Below, piece after piece: positions 11,553-24,400 of a DNA stretch of 64,000 nt. Source of the stretch: Talinum fruticosum (taxonomy: Eukaryota > Streptophyta > Magnoliopsida > Caryophyllales > Talinaceae); NCBI GenBank assembly GCA_021018815.1, contig JAITYX010000079.1:1364001-1428000 (forward strand), given 5' to 3'. The notes under the pieces were generated by a model. It did not search any database and was not told the origin of the DNA. It was given only the letters and a program-made list of their open reading frames with translations. Position 1 is the first letter of the stretch, and every line of letters starts with the position of its first letter. Both the position numbers and the translations under genes were made by a program.

Positions 11553-13368
11553 GTTTACTCACATACATTAATCTTTTTAACATATGTGAATTGCTCTTTC
11601 GTTTCTTTGTTTAAATCTTTGGTGGTTGGCAGGTCTGTGGCACAGCTGGTGAAATGTGAGATGGCAGATGTTGGTTTATCTAAAACGCAAATAACCTTCT
11701 GAGTGCTATTTTGAGACAGGTCTGTGGCACAACTGGTGAAATGTGAGATGGCAGATGTCTTTTAATTTATAATGCACCAAGCTAACTCCTCTATTACTTC
11801 TCTGTTCTGTTATTAAAGTGTGGTATAAGTGAATTAACATTGTGATTTCCAGTTGGAGAAATGATAAGAGTGTGCTGTGCAGCACTTTCAACTCTGTGTT
11901 GACTGAGCACTACCATCATGAGAGGTATACATCAGATTAGGCTTAATTCAGTTCATTTGTGTGAAACTCTTTTGTGCAAATGGGTGGTTGGATCTGTTAA
12001 TTACACTTTGGTGTGCCCCATTTTCAACTCATTTGGCTGAGTACTGCTACAGGGAGAGATATGCGTAAGCAAGGCGGAGGTAAGTTAATCCAAGGCCAGG
12101 CTACAAGTTAGCGTTTTGTGTTATACGAGTAAAGTTATGTTTCATTCTTAGTCTTTTTGGGTGTTTGAAAACTTCTGGTGTAGGAGACTACCCCGAAGTT
12201 GTACTGAACAGATCAGTTTCTTCAAATCATGTTTGTTCGGTTTATTCTAAATTGGATTCGCTAGGCCTGGGTAAGCATTCTGGTATTCTGGCTCCAAAAC
12301 TCTTTCACATCTTATTTGTTTCGCGTATTCCTGCAGGTGGGTTTCTTGTAGTTTATTATTTTCTTCGTAGTTGTAGCCTGATTATTGTTTCTCAACCGTG
12401 TTGTGGTCCATTTTCCCAGAGTGAAACTAAATCCCTGTGTTGCTGTTGTCAATTGAATATGGCTTTGCTCGAGGAAATTTTGGTTTCCATGACTGGTTTC
12501 GGTGGTTGGCAGGTAAATTCTGATCCCTGATGATTTCCTTATTTGAAGTAGCATACACGCACATCAAAGACATGAATTTGTACTCGCACAACTGGTGAAA
12601 GGTGAGATGGCAATGTTGGTTTAGTTAAAACCCAGATAACTGCGATGATCTATCCTTACAGTGAATACATTCTGTATGAAACTAATCAAAAGTGATAGTT
12701 GTCTTTATATAAGATCATACGTATGAGATGCCTATTTCCCTGTTTTGAGACAATGATCTGAATCCATGTTGTCCTTGTTTGGTAAAATTTTCTCCTATTT
12801 CGAACCTGTATTATTTTTTTCAAGGCTTGCTAATAATATCTAAAATCAATTGATGGGGGCAAAGAGCATGGGGTAATATTCAAGCCTTCAGTCTTCCTAA
12901 ATCTGGACTGTGAGATGATTGCCAGATTTTGATTTCTCTGCCTAGCATTTCTATAGTCTTGCTCCTTATCACAAAGGTCAGAGAGTTTTTCATATTTTCC
13001 AAATCAAAATACTTTTAATTGAAATAAAAAAAAACTAAAATTAAAAAATTCAATTTTTTAATAATAAACTTAAAATTATAATTATAATTATAATTTAAAT
13101 TTTTTAAATTAAATCATAAAAATGAATACATTAATGTTTTTGGTGCAAGAATAAGTTAAATTTATTTTAGAAAAATGTATAGTAGTATAAAAAAAGAAAA
13201 TAAATAATAAAATTAAAATTTTAAATGTGAAAGCACTTTTCATTTACAAATTTTTACAAATTATATACAACATAAATAATTAAATTTTTTCTCTACAAAA
13301 TCCTTTCAAAATTGATATACCTTTAATATAAATTTATTTTTATTTAAAAAATGATCTAAAAGAGATGT

Positions 13369-13640
13369 GAGAGGGGGAGGGAGAGAGAGAGAGAGCGGAG
13401 GTGGAGGAGAAAAAGAAGCGGACAGAAAGGCGGGGGAAGGACAGAGAAAGAGAGGGATGGAGAGAACCTAACTGACAGAAGGAGGGGAGGCTCACTGACC
13501 GAGGGAGGGAGGTGGGAAAGAGGGGTATAATTGACTTTTTATGTGGTAAATCATGATATGAGAGATGGGGGAGAGAGAGAGTGAAGGAGAGAAACAAACT
13601 GACAGAAGGGAGGAAGGCTCACTGACCGAGGGAGGGAGTA
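13369..13640 (+). repeat. Purine-rich (GA) tract, second copy
   Basis: GA-rich tract interrupted once by the GAGGGGTATAATTGACTTTTTATG phrase (about 13518-13545), after which a shortened GA tract repeats. This is the counterpart of 9776-9962 in the upstream duplicate, with an extra local duplication. Confidence 0.8.
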
Positions 13641-14809
13641 CAAAAAAACCTTAAGTGAATTTGCATCACTTGAGGGTAAACTATCGGTGGTTGGGGTTTA
13701 ATTAAATGAGGAATACTGACCGTTCCATGTTAGTCTTTGTAAAGCCTGCACTCATACTGATGTGATATGAGATGACTTTGACCTGGGTTAACCTGTGTTG
13801 GTTGGGAGTTTGTGATATATCAGTAAATATCAGCAGGTACTTCATCACTAATATTTGTATGCTCCGGTTCGGCATGCATTTGTTTTTCATGAGATTTTGC
13901 TATTGTTTTGTCATTTCATGAAGCTGGAGTTGACGAAGGCTTTTGTGTTGGAAACCCATCTTGTGTATATGCTTCAGCAATACAGTGCAGAGTGAAGTTA
14001 ATACTAGAGGTAGATTTTTGAACTCTAATTAGAGTAGTCCTATCTGTGTTCCTTTTATTGTCTTAGATTTTCATTTCCATCAATTTCTGCAAGCTTCTGC
14101 GTTTGTGGTCACATCTGTGTTCCTTTTAGGTCAGGTTTGTTCACAGCTGTGATGTTTTTCTGTCGCCGTCCCTATGACCATCCCTATATTTATCTACTTG
14201 CAAGTTTTAATAGCTCCTGTTGGTGCCAGTTCTCTTGCTTTCGTGTTGGTTGCCTTGCTTGCATGTTATTGACATTTGGTCATTGATGATTTTTAACATT
14301 TGATGCTTCAGGATGCATATTTTGTATATAATTAAACGAATTTATGTGTATCTTTGGTGTTTAATTTATCCTAACTATAATTTAGTATTTGCCATTTGGT
14401 GTGTGATGTATTTTCTTTATATGACTTTTTTGGGCCGTAAAAGTTATCATGTAATTTATGTGGGTTTTCCTTCGGCCCATATATTTAACTGCTGCAGTTG
14501 GTGGACAGTTGAGTCAGTTGGATAATTGGGCCCATATTATACTTTTTAACTGTGGTTGTTGGTGGGGAGTTGAGTCGGTTGGATAATTGGGCCAAGGACG
14601 TTCATTTAGCATAAATAGTTGGGCTTATAGTTGTTGGTATATGTTATGGGGGTGTTGGGTTGTGTAGCTTTATAACTTCAGTTGGAGTAGACAAATATGA
14701 CTTGAATTGGCTAGTCTTGACTGTTGCACTGCACATCGACCTTATCATTATGTTTTTTTAAAAAAAAATAAATATCCGGACGCCTGATATCTTCAATAGA
14801 AATGGAAAA

Positions 14810-15026
14810 AAAGACGCGTGAACATTTTATCAATATGAAGTAAAGGAATTAAAAATAGCGGGGTAAAAACGCGTGAAGTTGACCGACTTACCGTAGAAAA
14901 TAGAAATAATAGAAAACTGGTGAAAACGCGTGAAAAATTATTAAAAGTAGCTTGGTGAACACGCGTGAATTTAGCCGACTTACCGAAACCGCGTAAACAC
15001 CACCGCCTTAGAGGCCTCTAAATACA
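14810..15026 (+). promoter_or_regulatory. Array of ACGCGT boxes with TATA-like element, putative promoter of unit 3
   Basis: Four ACGCGTGAA words (near 14813, 14868, 14924 and 14959) and one CCGCGTAAAC stand within ~190 bp. Two are followed by a GCCGACTTACCG or GACCGACTTACCG phrase, so this is an imperfect tandem repeat of a promoter element. A CCACCGCCTTA phrase and a TATA-like TAAATA (15019-15024) follow. The CCGCCTTA phrase recurs before unit 4 (near 18415). ACGCGT matches CGCG-box and MluI-cell-cycle-box consensus words; which protein binds is unknown. Confidence 0.5.
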
Positions 15027-15044
15027 ATACCCCCCAACTTCTTC

Positions 15045-18000
15045 AGGCCCATTGTTTCGCTCTCTGGGGTATTGATACGGGCTCTCTTTCTTCCATCGGC
15101 TTGCCAAGGTTAGGATTTCGGCGTTCTAATCTGTCTGTGGTGTCGATCTATCTGCTAATTCTTGTCTGGTTGAAATTCCTGCGCTCGTAATTTTCACTTG
15201 ATCTGTTGTTCTGGTTTGGGAACTTCTGCTCTGGGAATTGGATTAGGTTTTTGTGAATTCCGCTTTTAGTTTGCTTGTACCCAGTTATCTCCTTGCAACT
15301 CTTTGCTATCCTTTTCCTTGCTTCAATTCCTCTTGAATCGTGCGCGATAGTCTGGGAACTTTTGATTTCAGAATCTCTGTTATTGAATTAGATCGCGGAA
15401 GAAGAGAATTCCAGGTTTTCGGTTTGGTGTTAGTTGGTTTGCTTGTGTGGAGAACCTCGGTTGTGAATTGCAGTTGGTATATACTCTCAAGTTGGATTGT
15501 GGACGGCAATTTCAAGGGTATTGCCAATGGGTGGAGGGCTAAGAGACTTCGAATTATCTGGATTAACTTGATATGAACTTTTAATTATATCCTGGATGCC
15601 TTCTTTGTGAATTGCTTCAATTCTGTTGAATGGTTTGTTGTATTGGTAGCAATTTCGAGTTTTAACGGCTAAAGTTTTTATTATCGCTGCCTCTGTTTGT
15701 GGATGTGGATCCCGAATTCAGGTTATTCTTCTCTAATAGGTTCAGGTTTTGGCGATTTCTCTTATCCATTGGGTAAAAGATGTCTATTGATGTCTGGTAT
15801 TTGTGGGACTAATCTTCTGTGGAAGTACTTTTGAGTGCAACTTACTTTCTTTTTGCTTGAGTTATATTTGCTGATATTGCTGCTGTTTAGTGGGTGGCAG
15901 AGGTCGGCAATCAATTCTACTGCCCTCACCAATTCTTTTGTGCATTTTTGTTCTTACTTATGTCTTATTTATGTCTCAAAACACTTCCTTTGTGCATTTT
16001 TGTTCTTAGATGGATGATGGGTTAAGTGCATCAAAGGATGCCTTGGGGCAACATCTAACCTGTCTCCAAGTGGAGTTCTGGTGCGGTTTTGGTGGCTACC
16101 ATTGTTGATGGTTTGTCAATCCTACCTATGTTTTTAATAGTGATATCTGTTACCTGAGTGCTTTTCATCCCTGATTCATGGAGATCTGCCACGATTCGGC
16201 CACAGAATGTAATCATCTGATTTGAAATATTTTTCGTGCCTGTGATGAATTTAGCTTAGTTTCAATTGTATTTTTGAATTTGACGCTTTTGCTTTCATGT
16301 TTGCTTCAATTTGATTTAACTGGTCTGCAGGGAGATTGAGTTGGTCGTTCAGGGGATCTGTTATTTGCGGTGTGTTTCTGCTCCTTTAACCTAGCATAAT
16401 CCAAGATATACAGTTTATTATGTCCCTGTTTTATCATTGATAGGGATTCTCAGAGCTTGACTGATGTTCAACGGTGAAATTTTTAGATCTTTGCCCGCTT
16501 TTTGATTGTCGGGTTCCGATATTTGGTTTTGCTCTAGACACAAGTAGCTGGTAGTAAAGAGCTCCTTGTTAGAACAAAAAGAGATGTCTTATCAAGGGAC
16601 TCTATCTTTTTGTCTGATGATTGTTGGATATTGTTGCTTCTTTACCTTTGAACTAGCTAGCTAGCTTAACGTTGGAATATCCTTCTTCTGATTCCTTTTT
16701 CTTCCCCTCTGTTCTCTATCTCAGTCACCTGCTGCTTAACTTGTAAGTACTGCAAACTTCTGCACATGTGGAACTGGTAAGGTCAAGTTCTTGGTTTCGG
16801 TCTCCTTGTGTATTTGTGGAGTTCTTATAGGATAATTGCAGTTGTTTAGTGTATTCGATGCCCTGGTTTTCCAGCTAGCACTTTTGTAGTTTGACTAATT
16901 GCCTTCGAAAGTTTTACTTCCATCTTCCTTTAATTAATATGGTTTAACTGCTTCCCAGAGCGGAGAGTTAAAGGAAAGGAGGGGGCTCAGGTTTTTGTCT
17001 TTGCGTTCCTTCCATTTTCAGCTTGCAAGTTCTATTATTTTTTATGATTGTTCTTCTTGCTTACATGCCTGCCTATTGGATTACAGATGAAATCTCATGT
17101 ACAGCTCAGGTATTTAGTCCAAATCCCCTTGGTCTGCCCCTTAGTGGGAGAACTTTTTTCTTTTCTTTGTTTTTTAGTCTTTGCTTCTTTCTATTTTTTA
17201 TTATTTCAAGTAGAATTTTACCCTTAGTCTTGCTTTGAGGTATCTAGAACCCCAAGTTGTGTAAGCCTCTTTCTTGAATGAGGACGCCTTGTGTTTGGGA
17301 ATACTATTATTTCGTTAGGCACTAGCAGCAGTGCAGCACTATCTGGGAGAAACAGCTACAATCGAGAAGTACAACCGTGGGTGATTCATAAGTTTCTTTT
17401 TTGATCTTCTGTAATTTATTTGGGGTTATTTGGAATTCAAAGGTTACTCGAAGCACCTATTTCTGAAATGATTAATCGGTATCTGTGTTGGCAGTGTTTG
17501 CGTTCTGTATGCAATGTTGGAATATGCAGGCTTTGCTTCTCTTCCATGGCTATCGTACAAATGTTCTTTGTGATGCCGTCCTAAGTTGGATGTTATCAAC
17601 TATCTAGCTGGCTGACAATGTTGTAGGGAGCTGGCTGACAATGTTGTAGGGAGCTAAGAGCCTAAGAAACTATTAAATACCTGCTGTTGACACATGTTGC
17701 AGGTAGTAAAGAGTTCCTTTAGGACAAAGAGCTTCTAGCGAGGGCTTAGGTTTGCATCTCTCTCTTATTGATCTTCTGCAATTTTCTATTGATAGTTTTC
17801 TCCTCCATTGCCAGTTTGGATTCAGGGTTTTGGTTTGAGGCTGCTGAAGGGTTGATATCAATTGGTTAGAGGAAAGGGCATCTATAGTAATATGGTTGAG
17901 GGTATATGTTAGTTGTAGTTGTAAATATAGTTTGGTCACTATTAGATAGATAGATATTTGCTGTATAAAATTATCGTTGGTGTTGGCATGCTAGGGATAG

Positions 18001-18210
18001 AGGTTCATTGGACCTTCTTAGTCTCATGTTCTTCTGTTCCCAAGGTATGTGCTTAAGCTTGCTGCTGTACTGTTGGTCTAATTTTGAATCCACACATTGC
18101 TTTAATGTGCTGCCTCTTTTTTTTTTTTTTTCTGGTTGTTACTTCTTGACTTTAAAAAATAATCAGCCTTTTCATCAAAAAAATAAAAATAAAATATCAC
18201 CATTTATACA
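15045..18210 (+). ncRNA. Putative non-coding transcription unit 3
   Basis: GC-moderate leader with CTCTCTTTCTTCC, followed by about 3 kb of T/G-rich sequence without a credible protein frame. Several phrases recur in the same order in unit 4. One is CAATCAATTCTACTGCC (near 15908), matched by AGCAATCAATTCTACTAC near 26633. A second is TTAGATGGATGATGGGT (near 16008), matched near 26739. A third is AAGTGGAGTTCTGGTG (near 16068), matched near 26869 and 28670. The last is CTGTTATTTGCGG...TTTAACCTA (near 16360), matched near 27372. Unit 3 and unit 4 are therefore paralogues. There is no evidence of expression from sequence alone. Confidence 0.35.
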
Positions 18211-18299
18211 TTTTTTAAAATAAAAAATTAACCTTGTCTTTTAAAGCTCTCGGCTATGTCAGCGTTTAAAAACAAAGGTTTTCAAAATGCATGATGTTG

Positions 18300-18470
18300 A
18301 CGCGTGGTGGAAAATTGAGTAAGTCAATAAAATAGTGATAATTGGACCTAGTCAACGGAAACGCATGTTTGACCCAGTCAACGCCCATCCAAAAAAACAA
18401 GTGAGTGTAAACACACCGCCTTAACATTCTAGAAATAAGATGTCACGCTTGTATTTCAAGAGTATTCTGC
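18300..18470 (+). promoter_or_regulatory. Putative promoter of unit 4
   Basis: GACGCGTGG, a GGAAACGCATG word and two (A/C)AGTCAACG words occur in ~100 bp, followed by AACACACCGCCTTAAC. That last phrase is also found just before the unit 3 TATA-like box. The TATA-like element (TAGAAATAAG near 18429) is weak. Confidence 0.35.
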
Positions 18471-18495
18471 TGCTGAGGGTGGCGTGCGTTCTCCC

Positions 18496-21400
18496 TTCGT
18501 ATGCTTTGAAGTTGCTCTTCTTAGGTTATGTCCGCTCCTCTCTCTCTTTCTAGCTTTCGTGATTTCAGATATTGTGATGGTGATTACATGGCGTCAGCAG
18601 CGGCATCAAAGGAATCGGTTGTTAGGTTTTGGGTTTTGATGTCCTCTTTTTGATTGGTTCATCTCGTGTTACTTTTCTTAGCCTTTCTCTATCTCTCTTG
18701 CTTTCGTGATTTCAGATATTGCATTGGTGGCGTCAGCAGCGGCATCAAAGGAATCGTTTGTTAGGTTTTGGGTTTTGATGTCCTCTCTATTTGATTGGTT
18801 CAGCTGGTGTTACTTTTCGTAGCCTTTCTCTATCTCTCTAGCTTTTGTAATTTCAGATATTTCAATGGTGATTAGATGACATCAGCGGCAGCATCAAAGA
18901 AATCGGTTGTTAGGTTTTGGGTTTGATGTCCTCTCTGTGTGATTGGTTCATCTGGTATTATTAGTTTTCTTAGCCTTCGCATGCTTTGAAGTTGCTTTTC
19001 TTTGGATATGTCTGCTCCTCTCTCTCTCTCTCTAGCTTTCGTGATTTCAGATATTACGATGGTGATTACATGGCGTAAGTAGCGGCATCAAAGGAATCGG
19101 TTGTAAGGTTTTGGGTGTTGATGTTCTCTCTCTTTGATTGGTTCATCTGGTGTTACTTTTCTTAGCCTTTCTCTATCTCTCTAGCTTTTGTGGTTTCAGC
19201 TTTTGCAATGGTGATTAGATGACGTCAGCGGCGGCATCAAAGGAATCGGTTGTTAGGTTTTGGGTTTGATGTCCTCTCTCTGTGATTGGTTCATTTGGTA
19301 TTAGTTTTCTTGGCCTTCGTATGCTTTGAAGTTGCTTTTTTTTGGTTATGTTCGCTCCTCTCTCTTTCTCTCACTTTCGTGATTTCAGATATTTCGATGG
19401 TCATTAGATGGCGTCAGCAGCGGCATCAAAGGAATCGGTTAGGTTTTGGGTTTTGATGTCCTCTCTCTTTGATTGTTTATCTGGTGTTACTTTTCTTAGC
19501 CTTTCGCTATCTCTCTAGCTTTGGTGATTTCAGATATTGCAAATGGTGATTAGATGATGTCAGGGGCAGCATCAAAGAAATCGGTTGTTAGGTTTTGGGT
19601 TTGATGTCCTCTCTGTGTGATTGTTTCATGTGGTATTAGTTTTCTAGCCTTCGTATGCTTTGAAGTTGCTTTTCTTTGGTTATGTCCGCTCCTCTCTCTC
19701 TCTAGCTTTAGAGATTTCAGATATTGGGATGATGATTGCATGGCGTCAGCAGCGCCATCAAAGGAATCGGTTGTTAGGTTTTGGGTTTGATGTCCTCTCT
19801 CTGTGATTGGTTCATCTGGGATTAGTTTTCTTAGCCTTCGTATGCTTTGAAGTTGCTTTTCTTTGGTTATGTCCGCTCCTCTCTCTCTCTGTCTAGCTTT
19901 GGTGATTTCAGATATTGGGATGATTATTACATGGCGTCAGCAGCGCCATCAAAGGAATCGGTCGTTAGGTAATGGGTTTGATGTCCTCTCTCTGTGATTG
20001 GTTCATCTGGGATTAGTTTTCTTAGCCTTCGTATAGTTGCTTTTCTTTGGTTATGTCCGCTCCTCTCTCTCTGTCTAGCTTTCGTGATTTCAGATATTGC
20101 GATGGTCATTACATGGCGTCAGCAACGGCATCAAAGGAATCGGTTGTTAGGTTTTGGGTTTTGATGTCCTCTCTCTTTGATTGGTTCATCTGGTGTTACT
20201 TTTCTTAGCCTTTCTCCATCTGTCTAGCTTTCGTTATTTCAGATATTGCAATGGTGATTAGAAGACGTCAGCGGCAGCATCAAAGAAATCGGCTGTTAGG
20301 TTTTGGGTTTGATGTCCTCTCTCTGGTATTATTAGTTTTCTAGCCTTCATATGCTTTGAAGTTGCTTTTCTTTTGCTATGTCCGCTCCTATCTCTCTAGC
20401 TTTTGTGATTTCAGATATTGCGATGGTGATTACATGGTGTAAGCAGCGGCATCAAAGGGATCGGTTGTAAGGTTTTGGGTTTTGATGTCCTCTCTCTTTG
20501 ATTGGTTCATCTGGTGTTACTTTTCTTAGCCTTTCTCTATCTCTCTAGCTTTTGTGATTTCAGATTTTGCAATGGTGATTAGATGACGTCAGCGGCGGCA
20601 TCAAAGGAATCGGTTGTAAGGTTTTGGGTTTGATGTCCTCTCTCTGTGATGGGTTCATTTGGTATTAGTTTTCTTGGCCTTCGTATGCTTTGAAGTTGCT
20701 TTTCTTTGGTTATGTTCGCTCCTCTCTCTTTCTCTCGCTTTCGTGATTTCAGATATTTCGATGGTCATTACATGGCGTTAGCAGCGGCATCAAAGGAATC
20801 GGTTGTTAGGTTTTGGGTTTTGATGTCCTCTCTCTTTGATTGGTTTATCTGGTGTTACTTTACTTAGCCTTTCTCTATCTCTCTAGCTTTGGTGATTTCA
20901 GATATTGCGAATGGTGATTAGATGATGTCAGCGGCAGCATCAAAGAAATCGGTTGTTAGGTTTTGGGTTTGATGTCCTCTCTGTGTGATTGGTTCATGTG
21001 GTATTAGTTTTCTTAGCCTTCGTATGCTTTGAAGTTGCTTTTCTTTGGTTATGTCCGCTCCTGTCTCTCTCTAGCTTTCGTGATTTCAGATATTGGGATG
21101 ATGATTACATGGCATCAGCAGCGCCATCAAAGGAATCGGTTGTTAGGTTTTGGGTTTGATGTCCTCTCTCTGTGATTGGTTCATCTGGGATTAGTTTTCT
21201 TAGCCTTCGTATGCTTTGAAGTTGCTTTTCTTTGGTTATGTCCGCCCCTCTCTCTCTGTCTAGCTTTCGTGATTTCAGATATTGCGATGGTCATTACATG
21301 GTATCAGCAGCGGCATCAAAGGAATCGGTTGTTAGGTTTTGGGTTTTGATTTCCTCTCTTTGATTGGTTCATCTGGTGTTACTTTTCTTAGCCTTTCTCT

Positions 21401-24400
21401 ATCTCTCTAGCTTTCATTATTTTAGATATTGCAATGGTGATTAGATGACGTCAGCGGCAGCATCAAAGAAATCAGCTGTTAGGTTTTGGGTTTGATGTCC
21501 TCTCTCTGGTATTATTAGTTTTCTAGCCTTCATATGCTTTGAAGTTGCTTTGCTTTTGCTATGTCTGCTCCTCTCTCTCTAGCTTTCGTGATTTCAGATA
21601 TTGCGATGGTGATTACATGACGTTAGCAGCGCCATCAAAGGAATCGGTTGTAAGGTTTTGGGTTTTGATGTCCACTCTCTTTGATGGTTCATCTGGTGTT
21701 ACTTTTCTTAGCCTTTCTCTCTCTGGCTTTTGTGGGTTCAGATTTTGCAATGGTGATTAGATGATGTCGGCGGCGGCATCAAAGAAATCGGCTGTTAGGT
21801 TTTGGGTTTGATGTCCTCTCTCTGTGATTGGTTCATCTGGTATTATTAGTTTTCTTAGCCTTCGTATGCTTTGGAGTTGCTTTTCTTTGGTTTTGTCAGC
21901 TCCTCTCTATCTCTCTAGCTTTCCTGATTTCAAATATTGCGATGGTCATTACATGGCGTCAGCAGCGGCATCCAAGGAATCGGTTGTTAGGTTTTGGGTT
22001 TTGATGTCTTCTCTCTTTGATTGGTTCATCTGATGTTACTTTTCTTAGCCTTTCTCTATCTCTCTATCTTTCGTGATTTCATATATTGCAATGGTGATTA
22101 GATGACGTCAGTGGCTGCATCAGAGAAATCGGTTGTTAGGTTTTTGGGTTTGATGTCCTCTTTGTGCGGGTTTGATGTCCTCTTTGTGCGATTGGTTTAT
22201 GTGGTATTAGTTTTCTTAGCCTTCGTATGCTTTGAAGTTGCTTTTCTTTGGTTATGTCCGCTCCTGTCTCTCTCTAGCTTTCGTGATTTCAGATATTGGG
22301 ATGATGATTACATGGCGTCAGCAGGCCATCAAAGGAATTGGTCGTTAGGTAATGGGTTTGATGTCCTCTCTCTGTGATTGGTTCATCTGGGATTAGTTTT
22401 CTTAGCCTTCGTATGCTTTGAAGTTGCTTTTCTTTGGTTATGTCCGCTCCTCTCTCTCTGTCTAGCTTTCGTGATTTCAGATATTGCGATGGTCATTACA
22501 TGGCGTCAGCAACGGCATCAAAGGAATCGGTTGTTAGGTTTTGGGTTTTGATGTCCTCTCTCTTTGGTTGGTTCGTCTGGTGTTACTTTTCTTAGCCTTT
22601 CTCCATCTCTCTAGCTTTCGTTATTTCAGATATTGCAATGGTGATTAGATGACGTCAGCGGCAGCATCAAAGATATCGGCTGTTAGGCTTTGGGTTTGAT
22701 GACCTCTCTCTGGTATTATTAGTTTTCTAGCCTTCATAAAGTTGCTTTTCTTTTTCTGTGTCCGCTCCTCTCTCTCTCTCTCTAGCTTTCATGATTTCAG
22801 ATATTGCGATGGTGATTACATGGCGTTAGCAGCGGCATCAAAGGAATCGGTTGTAAGGTTTTGGGTTTTGATGTCCTCTCTCTTTGATTGGTTCATCTGG
22901 TGTTACTTTTCTTAGCCTTTCTCTCTCTAGCTTTTGTGAGTTCAGATTTTGCAATGGTGATTAGATGACGTCGGTGGCGGCATCAAAGAAATCGGCTGTT
23001 AGGTTTTGGGTTTGATGTCCTCTCTCTGTGATTGTGATTGGTTCATCTGGTATTATTAGTTTTCTTAGGCTTCGTATGCTTTGGAGTTGCTTTTCTTTGG
23101 TTTTGTCCGCTCCTCTCTCTCTCTCTAGCTTTCCTGATTTCAAATATTGCGATGGTCATTACATGGCCTCAGCAGCGGCATCCAAGGAATCGGTTGTTAG
23201 GTTTTGGGTTTTGATTTCCTCTCTCTTTGATTGGTTCATCTGATGTTACTTTTCTTAGCCTCTCTCTATCTCTCTATCTTTCGTGATTTCAGATATTGCA
23301 ATGGTGATTAGATGACGTCAGCGGCGGCCTCAAAGGAATCGGTTGTTAGGTTTTGGGTTTGATTTCCTCTCTCTGTGATTGGTTCATTTGGTATTAGTTT
23401 TCTTGGCCTTTGTATGCTTTGAAGTTGCTTTTCTTTGGTTATGTTCGCTCCTTTCTCTTTCTCTCGCTTTCGTGATTTCAGATATTTCGATGGTCATTAC
23501 ATGGCGTCAGCAGCGGCATCAAAGGAATCGGTTGTTAGGTTTTGGGTTTTTGATGTCCTCTCTCTTTGATTGGTTCATCTGGTGTTACTTTTCTTAGCCT
23601 TTCTCAATCTCTCCAGCTTTGGTTATTTCAGATATGGCAATGGTGATTCAATGACATGAGCGGCAGCATCAAAGAAGTCGGTTGTTAGGTTTTGGGTTTG
23701 ATGTCCTCTCTCTCTGATTGGTTCATCTGGTATTAGTAGTTTTCTTAGCCTTCGTATGCTTTGAAGTTGCTTTTCTTTGGTTATGTCTGCTCCTCTCTCT
23801 TTCTCTCTAGCTTTTGTGATTTCAGATATTGCGATGGTGATTACATGGCGTCAGCAGCGGCATCAAAGGAATCGGTTGTGAGGTTTTGGGTTTTGATGTC
23901 CTCTCTTTTTGATTGGTTCATCTGTGTTACTTTTCTTGGCCTTTCTCTATCTCTCTAGCTTTCATGATTTCAAATATTGCAATGGTGATTAGACGACGTC
24001 AGCGGAAGGAATTGGTTGTTAGGTTTTGGGTTTGATGTCCTCTCTCTTTGATTGGTTCATCTGGTATTAGTTTTCTTAGCATTCGTATGCTTTGAAGTTG
24101 CTTTTCTTTGGTTATGTTCTCTCCTCTCTCTCTCTCTAGCTTTCTTGATTTTAGATATTGCGATGGTGATTACATGGCGTCAGCAGCGGCATCAAAGGAA
24201 TCGGTTGTTAGGTTTTGGGTTTTGATGTCCTCTCTTTGATTGGTTCATCTGGTGTTACTTTTCTTAGCCTTTCTCTATCTCTCTAGCTTTCGTGATTTCA
24301 GATGTTGCAATGGTGATTAGATGACGTCAGCAGCGGCAACAAAGAAATCGGTGGTTAGGTTTTTGGTTTGACGTCCTCTCTCTGTGATTGGTTCATGTGG

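Larger units (their letters stand above)
10330..13560 (+). repeat. Copy 2 of the ~3 kb tandem duplication inside unit 2
   Basis: Diverged duplicate of 7440-10030 with the same order of landmarks. Relative to copy 1 it has a longer poly-T near 10408-10432, an insertion of roughly 300 bp near 10517-10850, and small internal tandem duplications near 11451-11552 and 11630-11760. Confidence 0.7.
6890..14500 (+). ncRNA. Putative non-coding transcription unit 2, with repeated exon-like modules
   Basis: No long reading frame, but several short modules are bounded by good plant splice sites and recur. Module a, at 7858-7915 and 11069-11126, follows TTCCTAG and ends before GTAAGTCA. Module b, at 8421-8491 and 11853-11924, follows ATTTCCAG and ends before GTATAC. 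Module c, at 8613-8695 with a copy ending at 12079, ends before GTAAGT. Modules a, b and c share a core resembling CTTTCAACTCTGTGTTGACTGAG, most complete in b. Another repeated module follows GTTGGCAG (near 8185, 11634 and 11721) and reads GTCTGTGGCACAGCTGGTG. Splice-site conservation between copies argues for a spliced transcript. The lack of coding potential argues for a non-coding RNA. No RNA evidence is available here. Confidence 0.35.
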
